NCBI GenBank assembly: GCA_002633025.1 | Contig: NMRB01002705.1 | Span: 13,774 to 77,773 of the forward strand | Source of the DNA: Notospermus geniculatus | Lineage: Eukaryota > Nemertea > Pilidiophora > Heteronemertea > Lineidae | Length of the DNA stretch: 64,000 nucleotides | Direction: 5' to 3' | Shown here: piece by piece, positions 10,900-19,632 of the stretch | How the letters are laid out: every line of letters starts with the position of its first letter | How positions within the stretch are numbered: the first letter of the stretch is position 1 | Translations under genes and position numbers: made by a program | The notes under the pieces: generated by a model | What the model was told of the DNA's origin: nothing | Databases searched by the model: none | The model's input: only the letters and a program-made list of their open reading frames with translations

Positions 10900-11290
10900 G
10901 CGCCTGTACGATATCAGTTATTAAGGCAAAGGGACTGAATTAATGAAAGCAAAGTGAGAGCCAGAAATGGCTTTAAATATTCCTTTAGATAACTAATTAC
11001 TTCCATCTTTTGAAAAATACTTTTGTCCATTCCCACACTATAAATTGTAAAACAAACGACAAACATGTATAGTTTTTTTTTTTCTAAAATAGTCAGTGGT
11101 TGGACCCAAACTTTTGGCATGTGGTGTATATTCCACCGACCCATTGGACCCCTATATAAAACGAAGAAATATCGGAGTCGAGATAAGAGTGCTGAAATGT
11201 TAATTGGACACAACTCTATTGTTTTCCTTCTGTGCCTAATTTATAAAAAATGGAAAACAGGTTTATACTTCGAAAACTTTTCCAGTATCA
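10900..11290. other. No gene recognised
   Basis: A/T-rich sequence with short shadow ORFs only. A 9-T run is near 11075. No repeats or exon signals stand out. Confidence 0.5.
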
Positions 11291-11359
11291 AAAAAATTAT
11301 TTAAAATTTTCAAATCCAATTAATAATAACGATGTTGCAATCCTACATATATAGTAGGT

Positions 11360-11599
11360 TCGGGTCATAACCACTATGCATTCCCCCTTGCCTTCACACT
11401 CATTTCCCATGGAGGCAAGTCGTGAACAGGCAAGAAGCAAGGAGGCAATGACGTCTTTCATGAACTTCAGCAGGTCATCTTTACTCTGGGTGTGTAATTG
11501 GAAAAGCTTGTGAGCACTGAGCATACACTGCATCAACAGTCTAAATCCTAGCTTTTTATTCCATTTGTAAGTCTTCCTGAGGGCATCATGGACTACCAT
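11360..11599 (-). pseudogene. piggyBac-like transposase C-terminal fragment
   Basis: The segment VVHDALRKTYKWNKKLGFRL, followed by QCMLSAHKLFQLHTQSKDDL and FMKDVIASLLL, resembles the end of the piggyBac (DDE_Tnp_1_7) transposase core, where a basic W-K-K segment precedes a helix running into a host-variable tail. The catalytic part is missing upstream. Several TTAA-flanked short elements in the window would need such an enzyme, but no link between them can be shown. Confidence 0.5.
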
Positions 11600-12560
11600 G
11601 TGTTTGTACTACTCATACTTCGTACGTACAAACCCATGGAGAACTTCGCCAGGATTTCTGTTTCTCTCGCACCTCGAGTTGCGGTGCACCAATCAGAACG
11701 CTTGTGAACCAACCTCGCTCCCAGGTTGGCACCAAGCCAGTTAAACCGGCCGCTGTATATTTTGTGGTTCGAAAGTATTAGGAACGAGGATGGTCAGCCA
11801 TTCTATCTATTGCGATTTACCCACCACTCTCTTGAACTATGCTTTTGAACAAAAATACCGTCAATTTTCTAAACCAGAGAAGGTAGGTGTACAGAAAAAC
11901 TGACGTGGTATTTAGAAATGTTCAGGTTTGTTGCAAATGTTAACGATCTGTGATGAAAGTCGAAAACTAACAGCGGGAGTGAGTCCACGAACAGAACATC
12001 CGGTTGGAAACGGCTTCCCACAACGAAGTTCGTCAAGGGTTTGTGCGAGCGTAGTTGGAGGGCGGAGTGATGTCACAACCCTTGAGTAGTCAAGATGTCC
12101 TGAGGGTAGAAAACTGGAATCTGGAAAGTATTATCTGCCTGAATTAATAGAAATAAACTGGCATTTAAAGACCTGTACGAATAATGAACAATATGTAGCC
12201 GTGGAATGAATCTGATTGTACCATGATGACTGGCACAATCACAAACTCGGATTTCTGGACCACAATTGTGAGTGTGTACAAAAAATGTCCATGAAGTCAC
12301 AACAGATGACACATGCCATGTCATAACACTTACTGTTGTTAGTACGTGAAGATACACTTCTTCCTGTCCTTCCTGCAAAATATACAAAAATCTGGATGAA
12401 TGCTGCAGAAGTTTGATAATGATGCACAGCGAAACACGCAATAGGTAAATATCCTTGATGGCTGCGGCCATGATGCCAGTTTACCTGTATATCACGTGTA
12501 CTTGAAGCAGAAGTGCGCAGAAGAGAGTGTGGCTCATGTCCCAAACCCCTGTCGGTCCCC
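11600..12560. other. Left flank of the RAG locus, no gene recognised
   Basis: Minus-strand ORFs here have no family motif. One stretch near 12340-12378 has an acceptor-like TTTTGCAG and a donor-like GTAAGT on the minus strand and could be a tiny exon of an unknown gene. A 55-bp block at 12030-12084 recurs elsewhere. I searched for a RAG-type terminal inverted repeat and found none that matches the right flank. Confidence 0.4.
12030..12084. repeat. Shared 55-bp block (copy A)
   Basis: AAGGGTTTGTGCGAGCGTAG followed by GGAGGGCGGAGTGATGTCAC and AACCCTTG; its reverse complement with few changes is at 55866-55916. It could be the end of a dispersed repeat. Confidence 0.7.
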
Positions 12561-12731
12561 TATGCAGGAAAGCTATGCGCACTGCTCGCAATCTGGTGTG
12601 CAAACAACAGAGCAACGAGGAAGTGAAAACCCGATTGAAATCGATGCAATATAGCCGATTTTCTGCAGAATTATAAAGTTTGTTCGTTAGAATCTGGAGT
12701 ACACTTGTAATTTGGATAGTCTGGATTAAAG

Positions 12732-13223
12732 GTAAGTTTACTAATACCCATTTACCGACAGCACTTTCTGACCTACGCAGTTGGAATGCGTGGATCTCAC
12801 TGTTTACATTGGTGTATACAAGTCCATAGCTATTGCCGAAAGAAAAATGCTGTCGGAGGTTTTTTCACACGATGTCAGGCTATTTTTAGTAAAATGTCTG
12901 GTAAACCAGAACTATTTGATGGTACTAGGTGGAAATTTGGCAGTGTTTTGGCATTGATTCATCATCTGATCAGCTGATCACGCAGTTTCTTAGAATCTTC
13001 TGCATCAGCCATGTCAGCATTAGGCCTATTGATTTCTAGGATAAGAGGAACGAAAGGAGAATGGTACTTCTCCAATGTTTCAACATCAGCTGATTTCTTT
13101 AGCAGAAGCATCGTTTTTCACTGATATGTTACTTTCTCAGTTGTTCCAGAGCCCTGAGAATAATAACTCTGAATTTCAAGTATTATTTGCAATCTAGGCC
13201 TCATTGTGTTGCTTGTTTTTCAG
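12732..13223 (+). other. Probable intron in the RAG1L 5' untranslated region
   Basis: A strong donor (GATTAAAG/GTAAGTTT) at 12731/12732 and a strong acceptor (GCTTGTTTTTCAG/GTACAG) at 13223/13224 bracket 492 bp just upstream of the RAG1L ATG at 13238. This predicts a non-coding first exon ending at 12731. No TATA box was identified. Confidence 0.6.
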
Positions 13224-13237
13224 GTACAGCCACAAGG

Positions 13238-16200
13238 ATGGACCAGTACCATCGGGATGTCCTTGATCATGTCTGCCGGATATGTGGTGATGAACTCCAA
13301 GCTAGAGCAGTAAAGCGACAGAAGAAGTTTTATGAGGTGAAAGGGGCAGCTGAAACCATTGAAGTTCATTACGGTATCTCTGTCAGGGATGAAGATGAAC
13401 ACCAGTTTCCAGGTTATGCTTGCAACAGGTGCAGAAATAAGCTTGACAGACTGAAAAATGTGAAAGAGTCCAAAAACTTAACTGTGTTTCAGTTCAGCCC
13501 TCATGCAGATGAAGACTGTTTTTGTATTGGTGTTGGTTCTAAACTTGGGCTGGCAGTGCCTCAGGAGCCAGTCCCTGTAGATCCTGTGACTATCACTGTG
13601 GACCATGCCTATCAAAGTTCAGGGTCCCCTTCATGTAGTAAACCAGTTATTGAGCCTCGAAAAAAAATACCCTTAAATCAGGCAAACCGTCAGTATGTTA
13701 AACGCCAGAGACTCAAGGGCATGATTTCAGGAGTTGACCAGTTTTGTGAAGAACACAAGGAGGATACTGTGGATGCCCTTTACTTTGTACTTATTCAAAA
13801 ACTGTCGGACACAGGACGTAAGCAGGAAGCTGATAGAGTTCGTTCAATGTGGAATGGCCGTGATGAGGTGGAGTTATCAGTACCAGAATGCTTGGGTATG
13901 CGTGTAAGGAGTCTTATGTCTAAAGCTCATTACAAGCAGACCTATTATGGCAAGCCGTTTGTACATTTATTAGAGAAACCAGGTATTTCTAAGAAAAACT
14001 TGGTATTTCGATCGAAAAACCATGTATTACGCCGAAAAACATGGTTTTACGGCGAGTTACTTGGTATTTCGACAGAAATACCTTGTTTTTCGCGTAAAAC
14101 ATGGTATTTCGATGAAAAACTAGGTAATTCAGGAGAGAAACAAGGTTTTACGGCCGTATCTTGATAAAACCTGGTAATTCTACCGAAAAACATGGTTTTT
14201 CGCGAATTACCTAGTTTTAAGCAAGAAAGTTGGAGAAAAACAAGGTATTTCGAGAGAAACTTGGTTTTTCGAGAATTACCAAGTAATTCGACTTTCGCTG
14301 GGTTTCCCCAGTCGACCTCGTTCCCTGGTGCGGCAGGTTAGGAAACCACCTGAGGCCGGAGTGACAGAAATTGAGCTCAAAAACTTCATAGGGCCCTTTT
14401 CTGTTGTATTTGACGAGGTCAACCGCTACTGTAATAGGCCTACATAAACATGACAAAGCTAGGTATTCTGTCATCTGAGATAATACATGATTGTGCACGA
14501 GAACAAAAACGGTCTGCTATAGCTCACAGGCCTAGGCCTGGGCCTACATACATGTAGATAGATAAGCAAACATACTTTTCAAGGATGCTGCTGCGACGAC
14601 TCGTTCTTGATTGAATGTAGGTCTTTGGCCAGTCAATGCTATTAAACAAAAGATGCGTGTTTGGATGTCTTGGATGGCTTGTATCGCTGCTGAGGATGTT
14701 ACGCCTACTTAGCAGCTAAGCGGATGAAATTGGAATTATCTGATTATGTGTGTCAGTAGGTTCGTTTCGTTCGTTTCATTGTTTTATTTCATTGTTTTAT
14801 AATCATCCAGTCGTAGTTGAAAACAAGACCAGGGAACGAGGTCGACTGGGGAAACCCAGCGAAAGTCGAATTACTTGGTAATTCTCGAAAAACCAAGTTT
14901 CTCTCGAAATACCTTGTTTTTCTCCAACTTTCTTGCTTAAAACTAGGTAATTCGCGAAAAACCATGTTTTTCGGTAGAATTACCAGGTTTTATCAAGATA
15001 CGGCCGTAAAACCTTGTTTCTCTCCTGAATTACCTAGTTCTTCATCGAAATACCATGTTTTACGCGAAAAACAAGGTATTTCTGTCGAAATACCAAGTAA
15101 CTCACCGTAAAACCATGTTTTTCGGCGTAATACATGGTTTTTCGATCGAAATACCAAGTTTTTCGTAGAAATACCTGGTTTCTTTAATAAATGTACAAAC
15201 GGCTTGCCATAACCTATGGCATTCAAAGAGATAAGACCTCTGCCAAGTCACTGCAACCACGAAACCAGCTCACAGTCCTGGAACCATCATTTCTTCCAGG
15301 ACATTGCAAGTACAGACTGTTAAAGGATTCCGTTTTGCTGGCTGAACAGGATTTACTCAGTGCACAAGACAGTCAGCCCCTTGATATCATGAGGGACTAT
15401 CATTCATTCCCTGCTGACTTTCCATTACCAAATGTAATGGGAGTTGAACTTGATTACATTTCTGCTGTTGCAAAAACGCTTCTAGAAATAGACAATGACG
15501 TGTCAAAGAGACTGGATGCGTTGGGATTGCCTCAGTCAACAAAACTTTGTACTGTCATCAAAGATGGCGGTGATGGACTGGGGGATGTAAATGTTAAGAG
15601 TAGAAAGGCTGATTTTGCCCTTACTGACAAGGTTTTCCGATATTCTTTCTGTGTTTTGCAATGTGCAGCAAGTGATGCACATGGTGAAAAACATACCATT
15701 TTCAAAGAGGAATTTCCCAACTCTGTTGACTGTACTCGTCCGGTTGTGGTTTGTAACTGTGATGAGAGTGACAGGCCCAGTGTGGCAATAATCTTGTCTC
15801 ATGTCTCTAAAGCCAGAAAACAGATGCAAGGGGCTACGCTTCAGCTTTTAGACCCATCTTCAGGCAGTGTTATTCGAGAGCATGATCTGTCCTTTTACTA
15901 CACCATGGTGGACGAAAAATTCGAAAGGATTTCATCAGGTCTGCAGGGCAGTGGGTCAAGGTTCCTCTGCACCCTCTGCCATGCTACCACTGCTAGTTGC
16001 CAGGCTGATGCAGGATCTCATCATAGGGTTCGAACTCATGAAGAAACAGTCTCATTGTATAAATATCGACTTGAAAATCCTCAAAACTTGGGTGAAGATG
16101 AACTAGCTATACAAAGCAAAGGGGTGAAAAGTTTCCCATTGATTTCTTCAAATGCAAATGAGCGTTCTCTAGATGCCACACATGCCAATATCAATATTGG

Positions 16201-16930
16201 AAGGGTTTTGAAAAAGGTGGTTGTCAGGGAAATTGCTGAAATTCATGAATGGGCAGAAAATGATAACAATAAAACCAGTCTTCAAAATGCAGAGAAGGAG
16301 TTTGATGCAAAAATCATGAAGGAAATTGGGCTTCAACCCAAAATGATGATGGCTGGAAATTATGCGAGGGCTGTCTTTGCTGTTGAAAATCTTGGGGTTG
16401 TAACCAGTTTGATCAAAAATGATGAAAGAAGGGAGCATGTCTCTACTTTGTTCAACATTTTTAATAGATTGCACAGAGTTTACAGCAGTAACACCCCTTT
16501 AACTTCAGTTCCAGATGAGACTGCAGCATACAGAGAAAATGCCCTCCAGTTTGCCTTCCATCTTGGGGAAAACTTTCCATACGTTCCATGGTCCAATTAT
16601 ATTCACAGGGTCGTGGAGCATGTAGATGAAATATTACATGATCCATCAGGTGTGCAAAGTGTTGGACTTCTCTCAAGTGAGGGCGGTGAATCCGGGAATA
16701 AACTGTACCGCTTTATCAGAAAGTCATTGAGTAGGCAGGATAGTGCTTTTGACCTTCGAGATGCCCTTGTGTTTCATTGGCTGTACACAAGTAAAGTTCT
16801 GCAAAAACATGCAGCCACTGAAAAGGTCAGTAAGACTTGTACAATATGTGGAATGGCAGATCACAATCGGCGTACATGCGCATATAAGCAAGATGCAGCC
16901 CCAGAAGATGACATGATGGAAGAAAGTTAA
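13238..16930 (+). CDS. RAG1L: RAG1-like DDE transposase, split by an inserted element
   Basis: RAG1 family nuclease of a RAG-type (ProtoRAG-like) transposon; with RAG2L it would cut at terminal repeats and integrate. Coding parts are 13238-13945 and 15218-16930 (806 aa if the 13946-15217 insertion is removed). A ZnC2 motif opens the protein (C13, C16, C62, C65); no RING finger is seen. The core keeps the catalytic triad: D355 (KDGGDGLGDV), D468 (MVDEKF) and E724 (SSEGGESGNKL). Spacings of 113 and 256 compare with 108 and 254 in mouse RAG1 (D600, D708, E962). Zinc ligands C487, C490, H699, H704 match mouse C727, C730, H937, H942. M613 stands where mouse has R848. The tail has a CCHC knuckle (C777-x2-C780-x4-H785-x4-C790). 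The ATG at 13238 follows a splice acceptor and precedes MDQYHRD. As assembled the frame is broken within the N-terminal DNA-binding part of the core. Confidence 0.95.
13946..15211. mobile_element. 1,266-bp long-inverted-repeat element inserted in RAG1L
   Basis: The left arm (13946-about 14333) and right arm (about 14827-15211) are near-perfect inverted repeats beginning TATGGCAAGCCGTTTGTACA. Directly outside both ends is ACCTAT (13940-13945 and 15212-15217), a 6-bp target duplication. The arms consist largely of degenerate 20-22-bp units with a core like ACNNGGTATTTCG or its variants. The 490-bp centre has no ORF. Removing the element plus one ACCTAT rejoins KAHYKQTY to GIQRDKTSAK in frame. 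A 6-bp duplication is seen with Polinton/Maverick and Dada elements, but the ends do not look like either, so the superfamily is open. Confidence 0.95.
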
Positions 16931-18495
16931 ACAATATACATGAAGTATTCAAATTGAATTTCACTTCTTCTTCTCTGTTTCTTTTTGCCTTTGGTTTGTT
17001 TTGGCCTACAGTCAACACACACAAAAGACTCGGTCTCTGATCTCCCATTTTTTGAACCAGCACAGCATGAGTGATACCATTTGTCACAAGTCTCACACTG
17101 TAGCGACTCGATGATTTCTCCTGGTGAAAAATTGTCAGTAACAATGCATTTATCAGATTGACACCTGCCTGGCTCAAGTCTCTTTGTTGTTAATGTGAAA
17201 AGGTGCTGATTGGCACCACCATGAAAGAAAATTAGTGCTGGGTCCATCATAACTGCTGTGTGACAGGCCATGGCAAACCCAGAGGGAATATCCTTCATTT
17301 GAATTGAGTTGGTTGCAAGGTCCAAAACGAAGTATTGTCCACCTGGTTCCTTTGCTGGGTGCTGATTGTCCTGCTGCTGGTATCCACCAAACACAAGTAC
17401 CCTACTTTCATCAAGAGCAGTGGAAGTGTGTCCTGATAACAAGGTGTCCTTGCCAAGAAAATTTGGCATGATTAGCTGTGACACTGTCACAGATACCTGG
17501 CCATCAATGAATTCCAGAACAGCCAATTTTACCTCAAGAATTGACTGGCGCTCAATTGTTGCCCCATTTGCCCCTGGCATTTGTCTTAGACCCCCGACAT
17601 ATGCTACTACTTTGTCTCTCAGTTCTGTTCCGGTGTGATATGCTACCGGGTTTAATTGTTCTGAAACCATTTGAAACCATTTGTACTGGAGTAAATCAAT
17701 GAAGTATAGATCCTTGTCAAATGTCCCATGACCCTCGGGTCTTTTCTCTACACCACCGAATAGTAATGCTCCCAGCAATGAACCATTTTCATGGATCCCA
17801 GTCAGTGTGTGGGCATATCTTCCCTCAGGAACATCGCCCATCTGCTTAACTGTTGTGCAGGTCCCTTCGGGTCTATCAGAGCCTACCAGTTTGGCAGAAT
17901 AATTCTGGTCTCTACCAAAAGTTTCTAAGACAACCAAATCATTGTGGGGCTCCATTCGATTTAGGTCCATGCCCCCCCAAATGAAGATCAATGTTTTTGT
18001 TGCCCCTGTCCTAGCAACTCCTCTAGCTCTTCTCCTTGGAGCTTCATCACGAGTTCTGGTTGTATCAGAACAAGCAGCAGCATGTAATAAAGGCCGGAGA
18101 ACAATCTGTGCACCACTGCATTTTTTTTCGGATGCATTGAGAACTTTCACATCATTTTCCTGAACATGGAAGGAATAATTGAAGATAGTTCCGGACAATG
18201 TTGTCAGTGGCAGCCTGGGATGCATGCCACCAAGCACAGACACAGTTATTATTTTACCATCAATCACATCCCGTTCGTCGAAAAAGTGTGAGAGTGCTGG
18301 TGTTAATGTTTCTCTAGTTGCAACAGATTCCACCGTCCAAATTATATGTCCTGGCCCAGAAAAGAGAGCTAAATTGCCTATATCACCACTCACTGCTTTT
18401 TTAGTAGTCTTCCGGCGCTTCTTTATAGCTTTTAAAATGGAATAGAATCGGGAATCTTGCCAAAAATCGTAGGTTCTGTTTACTTCTGCCATCAT
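16927..18495 (-). CDS. RAG2L: RAG2-like protein: six kelch repeats and a PHD finger
   Basis: Accessory subunit of the RAG-like transposase, 522 aa, one uninterrupted exon (mouse RAG2 has 527). Six Gly-Gly doublets mark the blades of a kelch propeller: residues 89-90, 174-175, 247-248, 301-302, 370-371 and 426-427. A C4HC3 PHD finger follows (C445, C450, C467, C470, H475, C478, C493, C496) with W473 in the usual aromatic position, then a basic tail (KGKKKQRRR). The linker between propeller and PHD is only a few residues, so the acidic hinge of vertebrate RAG2 is absent. The start ATG ATG at 18495 follows an in-frame TGA at 18498-18496. The gene converges on RAG1L and their stop codons overlap by 4 bp, the tail-to-tail order of known RAG transposons. 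Confidence 0.95.
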   Translation of the reverse strand: MMAEVNRTYDFWQDSRFYSILKAIKKRRKTTKKAVSGDIGNLALFSGPGHIIWTVESVATRETLTPALSHFFDERDVIDGKIITVSVLGGMHPRLPLTTLSGTIFNYSFHVQENDVKVLNASEKKCSGAQIVLRPLLHAAACSDTTRTRDEAPRRRARGVARTGATKTLIFIWGGMDLNRMEPHNDLVVLETFGRDQNYSAKLVGSDRPEGTCTTVKQMGDVPEGRYAHTLTGIHENGSLLGALLFGGVEKRPEGHGTFDKDLYFIDLLQYKWFQMVSEQLNPVAYHTGTELRDKVVAYVGGLRQMPGANGATIERQSILEVKLAVLEFIDGQVSVTVSQLIMPNFLGKDTLLSGHTSTALDESRVLVFGGYQQQDNQHPAKEPGGQYFVLDLATNSIQMKDIPSGFAMACHTAVMMDPALIFFHGGANQHLFTLTTKRLEPGRCQSDKCIVTDNFSPGEIIESLQCETCDKWYHSCCAGSKNGRSETESFVCVDCRPKQTKGKKKQRRRSEIQFEYFMYIV

Positions 18496-18905
18496 TCATG
18501 TCATTTACGCCCCAGCGCAGCCATTTATTTACCTGTTGTCAATGCCAACAGCACAACTGCGCCTGCGTGGCACACTCTCGGCACCTATGTGCAGACGGTC
18601 AAACTACTTATCTAGACAGTACGCATGCGTGTGCTATGCAATAGGCGATGTGTACATTGTGTTTCGCTGTGTGATGAAAGTCTGTGAGACAGTAATTGTG
18701 TTGTAATGACAACTACAATGGGAAGACGAACAGATGGCAGACAACACAACCAACAAAATGAATGACTGGTCTTCCGACCAAGTGGGTTACACCTCGTGTG
18801 GTTTCATTTTTGTGTTGTTGGCATTTTATCATTAGTTTTTTTTTCATTTTCCAATTCACAGAGTCTGATTTCTCTCTCAGTTTGGTGTGAAAACTGGAAA
18901 CTCAC

Positions 18906-19525
18906 CTTTGCATTTTCTGCACTCCTCAGACACTGTGGGAGATCATCCATATCTGATTCACTGTCCTCGTCAGGTAACTGATATATGAAAAAGTCATACA
19001 TCATAAGTCATCAGTCACCATTAAATTCTTTGTCAAACAATTTGCCTACAGTTACTACATCAATGGCATCACAGCTTAATGTTCATTTTACTTTATCCTC
19101 AATAACTCAAAGTATCACAAAAAAACACTGTCCCTCACCTTTCCATAAATCAGTATTTGCGCATACAATTTCCCTTGTCCGGTAAGGGCCTTTATTCTTC
19201 CACGTGTCATATCGTAACCTGTAGCGGTCACAGACTTTGACAGCTGCCTATCTGAGTATTGTTTTTTATTGGTACACGAATGGTACATTTGCACCACATG
19301 TCCCAAAGCATGCTGAGGCCGAACACCATCGATCTTTGCACAGTCACTAATAATACGACAGAATATCAGTTGTCGCTCCATATCTTCACTCAAATTGGAA
19401 AGCAGCCACCCAAAAGTGACTCTCATGTCATGATTTGCTTTAACACACCAACTGTTCAAAGTTTTTTCTGTCGGGTGAATTGATGACACTTTCCGTTCTT
19501 CCAACTGCCATCCCGAGATTCTGCA
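18906..19525 (-). CDS. Two exons of an unrecognised spliced gene
   Basis: Exon one (about 19525-19139) reads WQLEERKVSSIHPTEKTLNS, then MERQLIFCRIISDCAKIDGV, RPQHALGHVVQMYHSC and ends in ILIYGK before a donor (GTGAGG). Its left border is an acceptor-like TTAATGCAG. Exon two (18977-18906) is exactly 72 nt between TATATCAG and GTGAGT and reads LPDEDSESDMDDLPQCLRSA plus ENAK. Both junctions are phase 0. Further exons were not found, and the next gene downstream on this strand is RAG2L, which starts with its own ATG. The protein family is not recognised. It could be host DNA into which the RAG element inserted, or part of another transposon. Confidence 0.5.
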
Positions 19526-19632
19526 TTAATTTTCTTCTCTTAGCTGGGCTAGCCGTAGCTGTCAGGGCCATCATTAATGTTCCCAGGCAAAATGATCGCA
19601 GTTCACCAATGCAACCACACCACTCCCGAAAC

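Noticed and set aside
13187-13237. RAG1L start at 13187
   Set aside because: That codon is TTG and the stretch includes a strong splice acceptor; the first ATG after it (13238) begins the conserved region.
13946-15211. The RAG1L interruption as an ordinary intron
   Set aside because: It has long inverted arms and a 6-bp target duplication and lacks GT..AG at the borders; transcripts could still change this view.
15500-16700. Minus-strand ORFs opposite RAG1L and plus-strand ORFs opposite RAG2L
   Set aside because: They are shadows of the real frames without motifs.
18925-18945. CACTGTG heptamer as a RAG-type terminal signal right of RAG2L
   Set aside because: It lies inside a phase-0 exon of another gene and has no partner repeat on the left flank.
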